Part shown: positions 45,211 through 58,006 of the stretch, piece after piece
How the letters are laid out: each line of letters starts with the position of its first letter
Position numbering within the stretch: position 1 is the stretch's first letter
From: Hyphomonadaceae bacterium TMED5
GTDB taxonomy: Bacteria > Pseudomonadota > Alphaproteobacteria > Caulobacterales > Hyphomonadaceae
NCBI GenBank assembly: GCA_002173095.1
Contig: NHBK01000002.1
Location: 124,001 to 188,000, forward strand
Length of the DNA stretch: 64,000 bases
Reading direction: 5' to 3'
Program-made: the position numbers and the translations under genes
Notes under the pieces: model-generated
Told to the model about the DNA's origin: nothing
What the model saw: only the letters and a program-made list of their open reading frames with translations
Database searches by the model: none

Positions 45211-45225
45211 TTAACACTGATTTAA
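45211..45225 (+). promoter_or_regulatory. Perfect CtrA-type box upstream of ftsZ
   Basis: TTAACACTGATTTAA = TTAA-N7-TTAA, an exact match to the CtrA core consensus, in the ftsA-ftsZ gap, 60 bp before the ftsZ ATG. In Caulobacter, CtrA represses ftsZ in swarmer cells; the same control is inferred here. Confidence 0.65.
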
Positions 45226-45285
45226 GCCTGTCAGCCGATTCTCTGTACCTGGTTCGGGGATTTTGTGATCGATAAGGCAAGGCAG

Positions 45286-46749
45286 ATGAGTGTAGAATTA
45301 CAGCCAAGAATCGTCGTGTTTGGCGTCGGAGGCGCCGGCGGAAATGCGGTCGATAACATGATTAAGGCGCAACTTCAGGGCGTAGAGTTCGTTGTTGCCA
45401 ACACTGACGCGCAGGCTCTTGCGCGATCTTCCTGCGAAAATCAGATCCAGCTCGGTCTGGAAACGACGCAAGGTCTTGGCGCTGGTGCGCGGCCTGAAGT
45501 TGGTACCGCGGCCGCTGAAGAATCTGCTGAAGAGATTAACCTTCACCTCGATGGCGCTCATATGGTGTTCATCGCTGCCGGCATGGGCGGTGGTACGGGA
45601 ACAGGCTCCGCGCCTGTGATTGCCCGTCTCGCTCGTGAGCGCGGCATTTTAACGGTTGGTGTTGTCACCAAGCCGTTCGGCTTCGAAGGCAAGCGCCGCA
45701 TGACCCTTGCCGAGCAAGGCCTTGCTGAAATCAAAAAACACGTCGACACGCTGATCATTATCCCGAACCAGAATCTGTTCCGCGTTGCCAACGAACAAAC
45801 CACATTTGCTGATGCCTTCCAGATGGCTGACCGCGTGCTGTATTCCGGCGTTCGCGGCATCACAGACCTCATGGTTATGCCTGGCCTGATCAACCTCGAC
45901 TTTGCTGACGTCCGTACCGTTATGGCGGAAATGGGTGCAGCGATGATGGGTACCGGTGAGGGCGCGGGTGAGAACCGTGCGCTTGAAGCGGCTCAACAGG
46001 CTGTTGCGAACCCACTGCTCGACGATATCTCGCTGCGCGGTGCCAAAGGCGTCCTCATCAACATCACTGGCGGCTATGACATGACGCTGTATGAAGTTGA
46101 TGAAGCGGCCAATGAAATCCGCAATCAGGTTGATCCTGATGCCAACATCATCCTCGGCTCTACCTTCGATGAATCCATTGAAGGCCGTATGCGCGTATCT
46201 GTTGTTGCGACGGGCATCGACTCTGAAGCCGGTACGCAGGCTGACCCTGAAGCAGCAGCAGCTGCAGCGGTCACCAGCTTCGCGTCCAGCCTGGGTGCTC
46301 GTAAGCCGGCTGAAGAGCCACCTGCGGAAAAGCCAGCGATTGTACGCGCTGAAGCTGAAGAAGCGCCGGTCGCGGCAAAAGTCGAGCCAGAAGCTGAGCC
46401 ACGTCCATGGTTTGCTGATGAAGAGGCGGTTTCTGAGCCTGCGCCAGCTGCGCGTGAAACCGTGGCTCCATCTGCTTCTGGTCATGACCGTGTCCGTGCT
46501 GAAGATGTATTCGGCGGTAAAACGCCATCTGATGGTGCGCGGTCTTCTGAAACAGATCGTTCTATCGAACAGCGTACCAACGGCCTGCACAATCTGTTCG
46601 GCTGGCGTCGCCCGGCCGGTGAAGACGTTGATGTGCCGTTTGAAGATGTGCACCCAAGCGCAAACGATGCAGATCATGGTGCCTCATCATCAGCGGCTGA
46701 TGATGACCTGGAAATCCCTGCATTCCTGCGTCGGTCAGCAAATCACTGA
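45286..46749 (+). CDS. ftsZ: Cell division tubulin homologue FtsZ
   Basis: GTPase that forms the Z-ring. It is 487 residues from the ATG at 45286 (AAGGCAAGG upstream; an in-frame GTG at 45265 has no better site). Visible: [16 protein letters not shown] signature [11 protein letters not shown]7 loop [11 protein letters not shown], a long Pro/Glu/Ala-rich linker (about 325-470) and the conserved C-terminal peptide [13 protein letters not shown] that binds FtsA/ZipA-type partners. A terminator follows at 46777. Confidence 0.98.
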   Translation: MSVELQPRIVVFGVGGAGGNAVDNMIKAQLQGVEFVVANTDAQALARSSCENQIQLGLETTQGLGAGARPEVGTAAAEESAEEINLHLDGAHMVFIAAGMGGGTGTGSAPVIARLARERGILTVGVVTKPFGFEGKRRMTLAEQGLAEIKKHVDTLIIIPNQNLFRVANEQTTFADAFQMADRVLYSGVRGITDLMVMPGLINLDFADVRTVMAEMGAAMMGTGEGAGENRALEAAQQAVANPLLDDISLRGAKGVLINITGGYDMTLYEVDEAANEIRNQVDPDANIILGSTFDESIEGRMRVSVVATGIDSEAGTQADPEAAAAAAVTSFASSLGARKPAEEPPAEKPAIVRAEAEEAPVAAKVEPEAEPRPWFADEEAVSEPAPAARETVAPSASGHDRVRAEDVFGGKTPSDGARSSETDRSIEQRTNGLHNLFGWRRPAGEDVDVPFEDVHPSANDADHGASSSAADDDLEIPAFLRRSANH

Positions 46750-46776
46750 TCTCTCTGCACTGAATAGAATCTACGT

Positions 46777-46803
46777 AACGCCCTGCTTTTGCAGGGCGTT
46801 TTC
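46777..46803 (+). terminator. Rho-independent terminator of ftsZ
   Basis: 10-bp stem AACGCCCTGC / GCAGGGCGTT with TTTT loop, followed by TTC, 28 bp after the ftsZ stop. It isolates ftsZ from lpxC. Confidence 0.85.
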
Positions 46804-47049
46804 GTATCTGGTGCGTGCAAAAACTTGTAGCAAATCAGCAACAGAAGGCTGATTTGTCAGTAACGTTCACACGGAATGTTACAGTCGTGATATCGACTGA
46901 GGCTGATAAAATACAATATAAACAATGTTGTGCGTTTGTTTCGATAAAAAGGTAACCGCGATTTTAAGCAAAGCGTTACGAATGGAAACAAAGCGTGTGT
47001 TGAGCCGTGAGCCTGTCAGAGCGAGTTATAGCTGACAGGAGTAATGTGC

Positions 47050-47973
47050 GTGAAACAACAGGCTTATCAGCAAGCTTTGGCAAATACCGCGATCTGCGCG
47101 GGTATTGGTGTGCACTCAGGTGAGCGCGCGCGGCTGACGCTGAAGCCGGCTGCGGTTGGAACGGGCATTATGTTCCGCCGTGCGGACGTTGCTGAATCTC
47201 AAAGCTGGATCGAAGCGCGCGGTGACCTGGTTCACGATGTTGCGCTGGGTACCAAGCTTAAAAACGCACATGGCACGACCCTTTCTACAGTAGAGCATCT
47301 GCTTGCGGCTGTTTATGGCCTCGGTATCGACAATATGATCATTGAAGTCGATGGCCCTGAAGTGCCGATTATGGATGGCTCATCTGCGCTCTACACAGAA
47401 CTTATTCTGCGTACAGGTGTGAAACAGCAGGCTGCAGCAGCTCAGTATCTTCGAATCCTCGAACCGATCGAAGTACAGGATGGACCAAAATCTGCGCGTC
47501 TGCTGCCAACGAATGACGATGCCTTCCATCTGGAAGCCGAGATTGATTTTGCGTCTGAAGCGATTGGTCGCCAGAAGAAGTCGATTTGTCTGACGGCAAC
47601 ATCCTTTGCGCGCGAGCTCGCATTTGCACGCACATTCGGGTTTTACCGTGACATCAAAAAGCTGCACAGCATGGGGCTGGGGCAGGGCGCGTCTCTTGAG
47701 AACGCGATTGCTGTTGAGGATGATAAAATCCTCAACCCGGAAGGTCTGCGCGTGGAAGACGAATTCATTCGTCACAAAATTCTGGATGCTGTCGGCGACC
47801 TGGCGCTTATCGGTCACCGCATTATCGGTCGCTATGAAAGCGAACAGCCAGGCCACTCCATCAACAATCTGCTCGTTCGCGAAGTTCTGAAGCAGAAAGA
47901 GAAATGGGTCCTGGAGACCCGCAAGGCGAAATCTGCTCCGCTGTCTGCGGCGCACATTGCAGCTTGCCTCTGA
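47050..47973 (+). CDS. lpxC: UDP-3-O-acyl-GlcNAc deacetylase LpxC
   Basis: Zinc amidase catalysing the committed step of lipid A synthesis in the cytoplasm. It is 307 residues: GIGVHSGERARLTLKPA at the N-terminus, STVEHLLAAVYGLGIDN (zinc His), IMDGSSALYTELI, ARTFGFYRDI, HKILDAVGDLALIGHRIIG (zinc His/Asp) and GHSINNLLV (catalytic His). The start GTG at 47050 has AGGAG 8 bp upstream. The in-frame ATG at 47044 is only 2 bp from the same AGGAG, too close for normal initiation. Confidence 0.96.
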   Translation: MKQQAYQQALANTAICAGIGVHSGERARLTLKPAAVGTGIMFRRADVAESQSWIEARGDLVHDVALGTKLKNAHGTTLSTVEHLLAAVYGLGIDNMIIEVDGPEVPIMDGSSALYTELILRTGVKQQAAAAQYLRILEPIEVQDGPKSARLLPTNDDAFHLEAEIDFASEAIGRQKKSICLTATSFARELAFARTFGFYRDIKKLHSMGLGQGASLENAIAVEDDKILNPEGLRVEDEFIRHKILDAVGDLALIGHRIIGRYESEQPGHSINNLLVREVLKQKEKWVLETRKAKSAPLSAAHIAACL

Positions 47974-48185
47974 GTCGTCTTTCCTTCTGAATTACCAGAC
48001 AGTTTCATCGACTCCCCTGTCGGGCGAGGGCGCATCTGTTAAGCATGCCAGACGCGAAAACTGGTGCAGATACAGGAATTTTTAGCCGGAAGCCGAGTAT
48101 TAAAGACCTTTCATGGTGAAACGGCTTGGCGCGGCGGATTCAAAAGGCTATCACCAGCAGAACCGGGAAATAAGGTAGCGTATTT

Positions 48186-49013
48186 ATGATCACAAAGCCG
48201 ACGCCAGCTCTGCTTATGTCTGCAGCTCTTCTGTTTTTAGGCGGCTGCTCTGTATTTGACGGCGCTCGTAATGAGAATCTGGCCTATGTCGCCCGCCCGG
48301 TAGAACAGCTTTACAATAATGCATTCGAAGCGCTCTCAACGGGCCGCTATGATGAATCCGTCATGCTTTTCGACGAAGTTGAGCGCCAGCACCCATATTC
48401 AGAATGGGCGAGCCGTGCGAACCTTATGTCGGCTTTCGCAAATTATCAGAGCCGTAGCTATGAAGAGGCGATCAGTGCCGCGCGTCGCTATATCTCTCTG
48501 CACCCGGGCAATGACGAAACCGTCTATGCCTACTATCTGATCGGCATTTGCTATTTCGAGCAGATTGTTGATGTCGGCCGCGATCAGGGGATTACGGAAA
48601 ACGCCTATGCTGCGTTTGAAGATGTTGTCCGTCGGTATCCTGAAACTGAATATGCCGGTGATGCGCGTCTGAAAATGGACATGATCCGTGACCAGCTCGC
48701 CGGTAAAGAGATGGAAATCGGTCGCTGGTATCTGCGTCGCAACCAGCACCTTGCTGCGATCAACCGCTTCCGCGAAGTGATTGACGAGTATGAGACCACC
48801 AGCCACACGCCAGAAGCGCTCTACCGTCTGACCGAAGCGTATCTCGCTATTGGTCTGCGTGGTGAAGCGCTTCGCGCTGCATCGGTTCTCGGCTATAACT
48901 ATGGCTATAGTGACTGGTACGCAGACGCATATGAGCTGATGTCCGATAGCGGCCAGGCGCCAGAAATTGAGCCTGAAGCTGACGGCTGGAACTTCTTCGG
49001 TCTCTTCCGCTGA
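48186..49013 (+). CDS. bamD: Outer-membrane assembly lipoprotein BamD
   Basis: Essential BAM-complex lipoprotein that works with BamA in beta-barrel insertion. It is 275 residues with a lipobox LGGC (Cys21) and five TPR-like repeats. Conserved stretches include NNAFEALSTGRYDESVMLFDEVERQHPYSEWA and YAYYLIGICYFEQIVDVGRDQGITENAYAAFEDVVRRYPETEYA, and LAGKEMEIGRWYLRR. AAGG precedes the ATG. recN follows after 42 bp with its own SOS box. Confidence 0.95.
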   Translation: MITKPTPALLMSAALLFLGGCSVFDGARNENLAYVARPVEQLYNNAFEALSTGRYDESVMLFDEVERQHPYSEWASRANLMSAFANYQSRSYEEAISAARRYISLHPGNDETVYAYYLIGICYFEQIVDVGRDQGITENAYAAFEDVVRRYPETEYAGDARLKMDMIRDQLAGKEMEIGRWYLRRNQHLAAINRFREVIDEYETTSHTPEALYRLTEAYLAIGLRGEALRAASVLGYNYGYSDWYADAYELMSDSGQAPEIEPEADGWNFFGLFR

Positions 49014-49022
49014 GAATCATTT

Positions 49023-49037
49023 GTTCGCATTTTGTTC
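49023..49037 (+). promoter_or_regulatory. SOS (LexA) box upstream of recN
   Basis: GTTCGCATTTTGTTC = GTTC-N7-GTTC, an exact match to the alphaproteobacterial LexA operator, ending 18 bp before the recN ATG. recN is a classic SOS gene, which makes a chance match unlikely. Confidence 0.8.
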
Positions 49038-49055
49038 TCGTGATATAGAGGGTGC

Positions 49056-53233
<4,178 letters not shown>

Positions 53234-53246
53234 CGAGCTGTGCTGA

Positions 53247-53270
53247 ATGTGCGCCTAGAAAGGCGCACAT
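53247..53270. terminator. Hairpin between convergent ligA and aminopeptidase P
   Basis: Perfect 10-bp stem ATGTGCGCCT / AGGCGCACAT with AGAA loop, starting 14 bp after the ligA stop. It overlaps the last codons and stop of the aminopeptidase gene. No T tract on either side, so intrinsic termination is uncertain; it may only stabilise 3' ends. Confidence 0.4.
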
Positions 53271-55072
53271 GCTGCTTTCAGCCATTCGGCTGTTTCCGTG
53301 TATTTCGCGAGGTCCGGAAGCAGTGTTGAGCTGACTTGTTCCAGATAGCTGTTCACCCATTCGATTTCCTCTTTTGTTAGGAGATCAGTATCGACCAGAT
53401 TGCGGGCATAAGGTGCCAGCGTGAGCGCTTCGAAACCCATGACAGGCACATAGCCGCCTGGCATTTCAACAGGGTCGGTTACATATTGCAGGTTTTCAAT
53501 ACGGATGCCGTATTTGCCAGCGATATAATAACCCGGCTCATTGGACACGATCATGCCCGGAGCGAGCGGCGTTGCGTTCCAGCCTTTGGCAATACGCTGC
53601 GGACCTTCGTGAACGCCCAGATACGCGCCGACGCCATGTCCTGTGCCATGGTCATAATCGAGGCCAGCCTGCCAGAGTGGCTGGCGCGCCAGCGTGTCGA
53701 GATGCGTGCCCGTCGTGCCCGCTGGGAAGCGGATGGTCGACATGGCAATATGGCCTTTCAGCACGAGCGTGTAATGCTTCTTCATCTCGGCTGTCGGCGT
53801 GCCAATGCAGACCGTGCGCGTGATGTCCGTCGTGCCTTCAAAATACTGACCGCCAGAGTCTACAAGGAAGAGGTTATCTGGTTCCAGCGTGGCATTGGAG
53901 GCGGTGTTGACGCGATAATGCGCCATGGCGCCGTTCGGGCCGAAGGCGGAAATCGTCTCAAAAGAGATGTCTTTCAGCGCGCCCGTTTCTTCGCGCAGAC
54001 CTTCCAGTTTGCGGACCGCATCAATCTCAGTCGTTTTGCCGTGCTCAATACCTTCATCCAGCCAGTGCAGGAAGCGGGCAATGGCAATGGCGTCACGCTC
54101 ATGCGCACGTTTTGCGCCTTCAATCTCGGCGGAGTTTTTCTTCGCTTTTGGCAAAGCGCATGGGTCGGCTGCTTCAAGGATAACCGCCTTATTGCGCTTC
54201 AACGTGGAGAAGACCCATTCTGAAGCGGTTGCCGGGTCCGCCATAACGGTTTTGCCGGCCAGACTGGACAGGCCTTTATTCAGGTCTGCAATATCGTGAA
54301 TAGAGACCTGATTGCCGAGATGCTCACGGATCGCATCCGTCACTTTTTTCGGCGCGACGAACAGGTCTACGCGGCCATCAGAGTGCAGAATGGCGCGGCC
54401 GAGTGGCAGTGGAGAGCATTTCACATCCTGTGCTCGGATGTTGAGGAGCCATGCGAGCGAAGGAGGCGCCGTAATGACCGCCGCATCAGCTCCACGCTTG
54501 CACAGTGCGATGGCGATTTCATCGCGTTTGTCGGCTGAACTTGTGCCAGCAAAGTCTGTGCTTTGCGGAACCAGCTCCGTCATTGGCTGGCGAGGTCGGC
54601 CTTTCCATGACTGGTCGATCGGGTTCTTAGACATCGCCTTTGCCACGGCACCAGCCTGAGCCAGCGCGCCGCGAAGTGCCTTCGCCGTGTGGGGTGACAT
54701 CACCCGTGGATCATAGCCAATGACTTTGCCAGCAAGATCCATATCCGCGATCAGATCAAACGGCCCGGGCGGAGCAAAAGCGGCGATTTCGAACAAGTCC
54801 TGATCGACCTGTTCGAGGATTTGAATGGAATAGCGCCCATCGACATAGACGATCGCTCGGTCAGCCAGAATGAGCGCAGCACCCGCAGATCCGGTGAAGC
54901 CGGTTGCCCAGGCGAGGCGTTGGTTCGCCTCTGGCTGATATTCATTCTGATATTCATCTTCGTGCGGCAGGTAAAAACCGTCCACGCCTTTTTTGTTCAG
55001 CGTGTCGCGCAGAAGCGGAAGATGAGTGCGGCCAATTTCCGGGCCGCCACGGACATCAAATGTTTGTCTCAT
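53255..55072 (-). CDS. Xaa-Pro aminopeptidase (M24B, three-domain type)
   Basis: A 605-residue cytoplasmic metallopeptidase removing N-terminal residues before proline. Two creatinase-like N-terminal domains (about 1-310) precede the pita-bread catalytic domain. Metal ligands are all visible: Asp in FLVDSGGQYFEGTTDITRT (two), His in DHGTGHGVGAYLGVHEGP, and Glu in VSNEPGYYI and GIRIENLQYV. The start ATG at 55072 gives the usual length; a longer frame opens upstream. Confidence 0.93.
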   Translation of the reverse strand: MRQTFDVRGGPEIGRTHLPLLRDTLNKKGVDGFYLPHEDEYQNEYQPEANQRLAWATGFTGSAGAALILADRAIVYVDGRYSIQILEQVDQDLFEIAAFAPPGPFDLIADMDLAGKVIGYDPRVMSPHTAKALRGALAQAGAVAKAMSKNPIDQSWKGRPRQPMTELVPQSTDFAGTSSADKRDEIAIALCKRGADAAVITAPPSLAWLLNIRAQDVKCSPLPLGRAILHSDGRVDLFVAPKKVTDAIREHLGNQVSIHDIADLNKGLSSLAGKTVMADPATASEWVFSTLKRNKAVILEAADPCALPKAKKNSAEIEGAKRAHERDAIAIARFLHWLDEGIEHGKTTEIDAVRKLEGLREETGALKDISFETISAFGPNGAMAHYRVNTASNATLEPDNLFLVDSGGQYFEGTTDITRTVCIGTPTAEMKKHYTLVLKGHIAMSTIRFPAGTTGTHLDTLARQPLWQAGLDYDHGTGHGVGAYLGVHEGPQRIAKGWNATPLAPGMIVSNEPGYYIAGKYGIRIENLQYVTDPVEMPGGYVPVMGFEALTLAPYARNLVDTDLLTKEEIEWVNSYLEQVSSTLLPDLAKYTETAEWLKAACAPF

Positions 55073-55149
55073 GATGAGTGAGATAACAGGGATGATTTCC
55101 CTGTAAAAGCCCTGATCGTTAGAATGCATGCTGCGCGTGAGCGCAGGAT

Positions 55150-56124
55150 TCAGGCATCCTCAAAACCATCAAAGGCTTTCAGGGCGTTCATGTCACCGGA
55201 TTCCAACGCTTTAATGAGTGCTGCAACGTCATCCTTTACGTCAATTTTAACCGGTTCCGGCTTTGCCTTCGGCTTTTGATAGACGAGCGTCGACCAGCCA
55301 TCGCGGCGAATGCGATCAACCAGCTTCAGGCCGCGACCCGAAAATGCACCGCGCACGCTTGGCTCCTGAAATGTGAGCAGGCCGGAGAGAATGACCACGC
55401 CGCCCGGTTTCAGAAGGCGTGCCAGATCGCCAGACAGGCCAATAAGCGGTTTTGCCAGAATATTGGCGAAGATCGTATCGTAAGGTGCGTTCGTCTGGAT
55501 CAGGCGATTGCGTGCACCGACAGCCTGAAGCACTTTGATTTTGTTCGCGACATTGTTGTTGTCGGCATTTACTTTTGCGACGCGCACACTTTCCGCGTCC
55601 AGGTCGCTGGCAATCGCAAAGGTCGCGCCGCGTTTGATCGCGCCAATAGCCAGAACGCCGGAGCCTGTACCGACATCAAAAACCTTGCCGAGCTTGCGTT
55701 TGCGAGCGTGGTTTTCCAGCGCCAGAAGACAGCCCGCTGTTGTGCCATGGTGGCCTGTGCCGAAGGCGGGTCCAGCTTCAATCCAGAGCGGGATTTTACC
55801 CGGATGCCCTTTGGCCAGTTCATGTGCGCCAGCGACAATAAACGGACCGGCTTCAACGGCAGGAAGGCCTTCGAGAGATACCGCGACCCAGTCTTTATCT
55901 TCCAGTTCGGTGACGACAGGGTTCAGTGAAGAATCGACAAGCTCGATAATGCCAGCGCAGCCATGCGCGCTGTCAAAATCCATTGTATAGGCGTCAATCC
56001 GCCAAAGCGTTCGGGATTCTTCCTTTGTATCCACTGCCGCAGCAGGAGACGGGTCGAGAAAAGTCAGCGCGTCAGCGGCTGCCTGAATAATGTCGCGCGG
56101 AGCGGTTGCGGATACCATAAACAT
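55150..56124 (-). CDS. prmA: Ribosomal protein L11 methyltransferase PrmA
   Basis: SAM-dependent trimethylation of ribosomal protein L11. It is 324 residues, with a divergent N-terminal L11-recognition domain, then the catalytic domain: IEAGPAFGTGHHGTTAGCL, SAM motif FDVGTGSGVLAIGAIKRGA, IFANILAKPLI (NPPY-like position, NI-A in PrmA) and LLKPGGVVILSGLL. The last ~45 residues, rich in Lys/Asp, extend past the usual end. It lies 77 bp upstream of the aminopeptidase gene on the same strand. Confidence 0.92.
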   Translation of the reverse strand: MFMVSATAPRDIIQAAADALTFLDPSPAAAVDTKEESRTLWRIDAYTMDFDSAHGCAGIIELVDSSLNPVVTELEDKDWVAVSLEGLPAVEAGPFIVAGAHELAKGHPGKIPLWIEAGPAFGTGHHGTTAGCLLALENHARKRKLGKVFDVGTGSGVLAIGAIKRGATFAIASDLDAESVRVAKVNADNNNVANKIKVLQAVGARNRLIQTNAPYDTIFANILAKPLIGLSGDLARLLKPGGVVILSGLLTFQEPSVRGAFSGRGLKLVDRIRRDGWSTLVYQKPKAKPEPVKIDVKDDVAALIKALESGDMNALKAFDGFEDA

Positions 56125-56198
56125 GGGTGCTCATTAACAACGGAATGCACGCGGACGGAATACCTTTTTTCGCAGATGATTAGCGCTTCAGGTTTTGC

Positions 56199-56945
56199 TT
56201 ACTGGCCGAGCTGCGCTGCCTCATCGCTGTTCACCGCGAGGCGAGGGTCGATCCACTCTGGAAAATCGAATGGATTCTGTGGTGTAAGGCCGCGTCCCCA
56301 CACCCCGGCCTGATATCGACCGGTCAGGATTTCATAGTGCAAATGAATGCCGGTGACGTGCCCGGAGGCACCCATTCTTCCAAGCGGTTTGCCGTAATGC
56401 ACGGTCTGGCCGACCTCAATGTCATCCTCGACATATTCAAGGTGGGCATAGCGCGTATAAACATTCTGACCGTGGTCGATCAGAACTGAGAGACCATAGC
56501 CGGAGTTATAGCCGGCTTCGAGAATCGTCCCGGCGCCACCGGAAAACACGCGGCTTGCCGGGCGGGAGGTAATGTCGAGGCCGTTATGCGGGCGCGTGCG
56601 GCCATTTAGCGTGCGCATGCCAAAGCCAGAACTAACGCAGGCATTGTTGGCTGGGGCTGTCACCAACGGTACGCCATGCACCACGACCAGGCGGGCATAG
56701 TTAACCACTTCGCCGTCTGAATCTGTCGTCGGTTGATTGGACACACGAATACCGCGGCAGAGAAAGAGCCGTTCATTCGGGTAAAGCCGTTCCACATTGG
56801 CCTGAATAACAGGGCCGCTTTCGGGCCTTACATTGTCATATTGCTGCGAGCTACCCGTCTGGCCATTGCGGACCGGCGCGGGATTACTGGCGCAGGCGGC
56901 CAGAACAAGAAGGAGCGAGGAAAGAGCGAAAGCGGAACGAAACAT
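56199..56945 (-). CDS. M23-family (LytM-type) peptidase lipoprotein
   Basis: A 248-residue lipoprotein (lipobox LAAC, Cys18). The catalytic M23 domain (about 130-225) has HNGLD, the H-x3-D zinc motif, YARYAHLEYVED-like stretch, and HLHYE (H-x-H), so an active zinc endopeptidase cleaving peptidoglycan cross-links is likely. The position of Asp and His ligands is complete. No LysM domain is seen; residues 40-120 are of unknown type. A candidate for division or flagellar-rod peptidoglycan remodelling, by inference only. Confidence 0.85.
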   Translation of the reverse strand: MFRSAFALSSLLLVLAACASNPAPVRNGQTGSSQQYDNVRPESGPVIQANVERLYPNERLFLCRGIRVSNQPTTDSDGEVVNYARLVVVHGVPLVTAPANNACVSSGFGMRTLNGRTRPHNGLDITSRPASRVFSGGAGTILEAGYNSGYGLSVLIDHGQNVYTRYAHLEYVEDDIEVGQTVHYGKPLGRMGASGHVTGIHLHYEILTGRYQAGVWGRGLTPQNPFDFPEWIDPRLAVNSDEAAQLGQ

Positions 56946-57080
56946 TGAGCAACCCTAGTCTTTCCTGATGTCTATCAGAACAGGGTTAATGCAGTTTTCC
57001 ACTGCTCTGCGCAGTTCGGGCGTTTCCGGCAGCCACACAGAAAGTTATAGGCCCATTTCCGGGCCGTTGGACAAAACAAA

Positions 57081-57106
57081 GAACCGGAGAGATGGCTCTC
57101 CGGTTC
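57081..57106 (-). terminator. Rho-independent terminator of the first acidic paralogue
   Basis: Perfect 11-bp stem GAACCGGAGAG / CTCTCCGGTTC with a 4-nt loop. On the minus strand it is followed by TTTGTTTTG. It lies about 30 bp past the stop at 57137. Confidence 0.8.
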
Positions 57107-57136
57107 TCTGCGAATGGTCCTGAACGTATCCCCCAT

Positions 57137-57643
57137 TCAGGCAAACATGCTGAGGAAAGACAGCGCGTTTTCGTTATTCGTCGCTTCGCCCTGTGGGCCA
57201 TAGCCGGTTGGTTCGCCGCCGCGTCCGCCCGGAGGAGGGCCTTCAGGTGGCTCAATACCGCTTTCAGCCAGATAGGCTTGCAGGCCTTCATGGTCGATTT
57301 CGCCGGTATCGGATACGAATTGCGCCGCATCTTCCCCGAATTTCTCGGTCAGATCTGCCGTCATTTCTTCTGTACGCTCTGCAGCAATAATGTTGGTGAG
57401 CGCTTCAAAATCTACTGTGCCGTTTTCGCCGACAACTTCAGAGGCCGCTTCCTCACCGAACACTTCGATCAGTTTTGCAGACAGTTCTTCGGTATCAACT
57501 TCACCGCTCTCATAAGCGGATTCCAGTTCTTCAACCGGATCGCTTGGCGGCGGTCCTGGAGGAGGGCCCTGCATAGGTCCCATGCCGCCCATGGCGGACA
57601 TGCCCTGCACGTCATATGCTGATGAATTCACTGAGCCGATCAT
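57137..57643 (-). CDS. Small acidic protein, paralogue A of an uncharacterised pair
   Basis: A 168-residue acidic protein of unknown function. The start ATG at 57643 follows CAGGAG. Layout: Met/Gly/Pro-rich N-terminus (about 10-35), PVEELESAYESGEVD helix, two short turns GENGTVDFEAL and SDTGEIDHEGL each ahead of a helix, then GIEPPEGPPPGG, GYGPQGEA and tail ALSFLSMFA. The turns recall calcium-binding loops but do not match an EF-hand DxDxDG. It aligns along most of its length with the protein at 58007. No signal peptide; the conserved hydrophobic tail could be a C-terminal sorting signal. Confidence 0.6.
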   Translation of the reverse strand: MIGSVNSSAYDVQGMSAMGGMGPMQGPPPGPPPSDPVEELESAYESGEVDTEELSAKLIEVFGEEAASEVVGENGTVDFEALTNIIAAERTEEMTADLTEKFGEDAAQFVSDTGEIDHEGLQAYLAESGIEPPEGPPPGGRGGEPTGYGPQGEATNNENALSFLSMFA

Positions 57644-58006
57644 GGCTTTTGCTCCTGATTCCTTCTCAGGCGCAGATCGGACGGATTGAACGGAACCAGA
57701 AGAGTCCCAACACCCATAATTATCATCCGACCCACACACGGGTTTCGAATGACTGAGCAATTTCCTGAACGGGGTGGAGGCTAATCCGCTATGGTTGAGA
57801 TAAGGTTAGCGAAACATGTAAAAAATTTAACCGACGGAAGCCCTTAAGAGCCGCGTTAAATTGGTGGAGACAGCACGCTTCAATCGTCGACTGCGCAATT
57901 TCCTTGAACATCTCTGCTCAGAGACGTGTGCTGTCTCCACCCATATATATTCGGCCTGATTTCAGTCCGCTGGCAAGCATTTTGCGCAGCTCACCAGCGA
58001 TTTCAT
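57644..58006. other. Intergenic region between the two acidic paralogues
   Basis: 363 bp without a supported protein gene. It holds the 79-bp inverted-repeat structure (57863-57941) and, upstream of it, an AT-rich stretch with TTAA motifs (57826-57860) that could carry a promoter for paralogue A or for a small RNA. Confidence 0.5.
57863..57941. repeat. Long inverted repeat; candidate structured RNA
   Basis: Perfect 14-bp arms GGTGGAGACAGCAC (57863-57876) and GTGCTGTCTCCACC (57928-57941), 51 nt apart. Inside lies a second hairpin TCTCT-GCTC-AGAGA (57911-57924). A closed terminal stem with an internal hairpin is typical of small structured RNAs. There is no T tract, so it is not a simple terminator. 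It lies in the gap between the two acidic paralogues. Confidence 0.6.
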
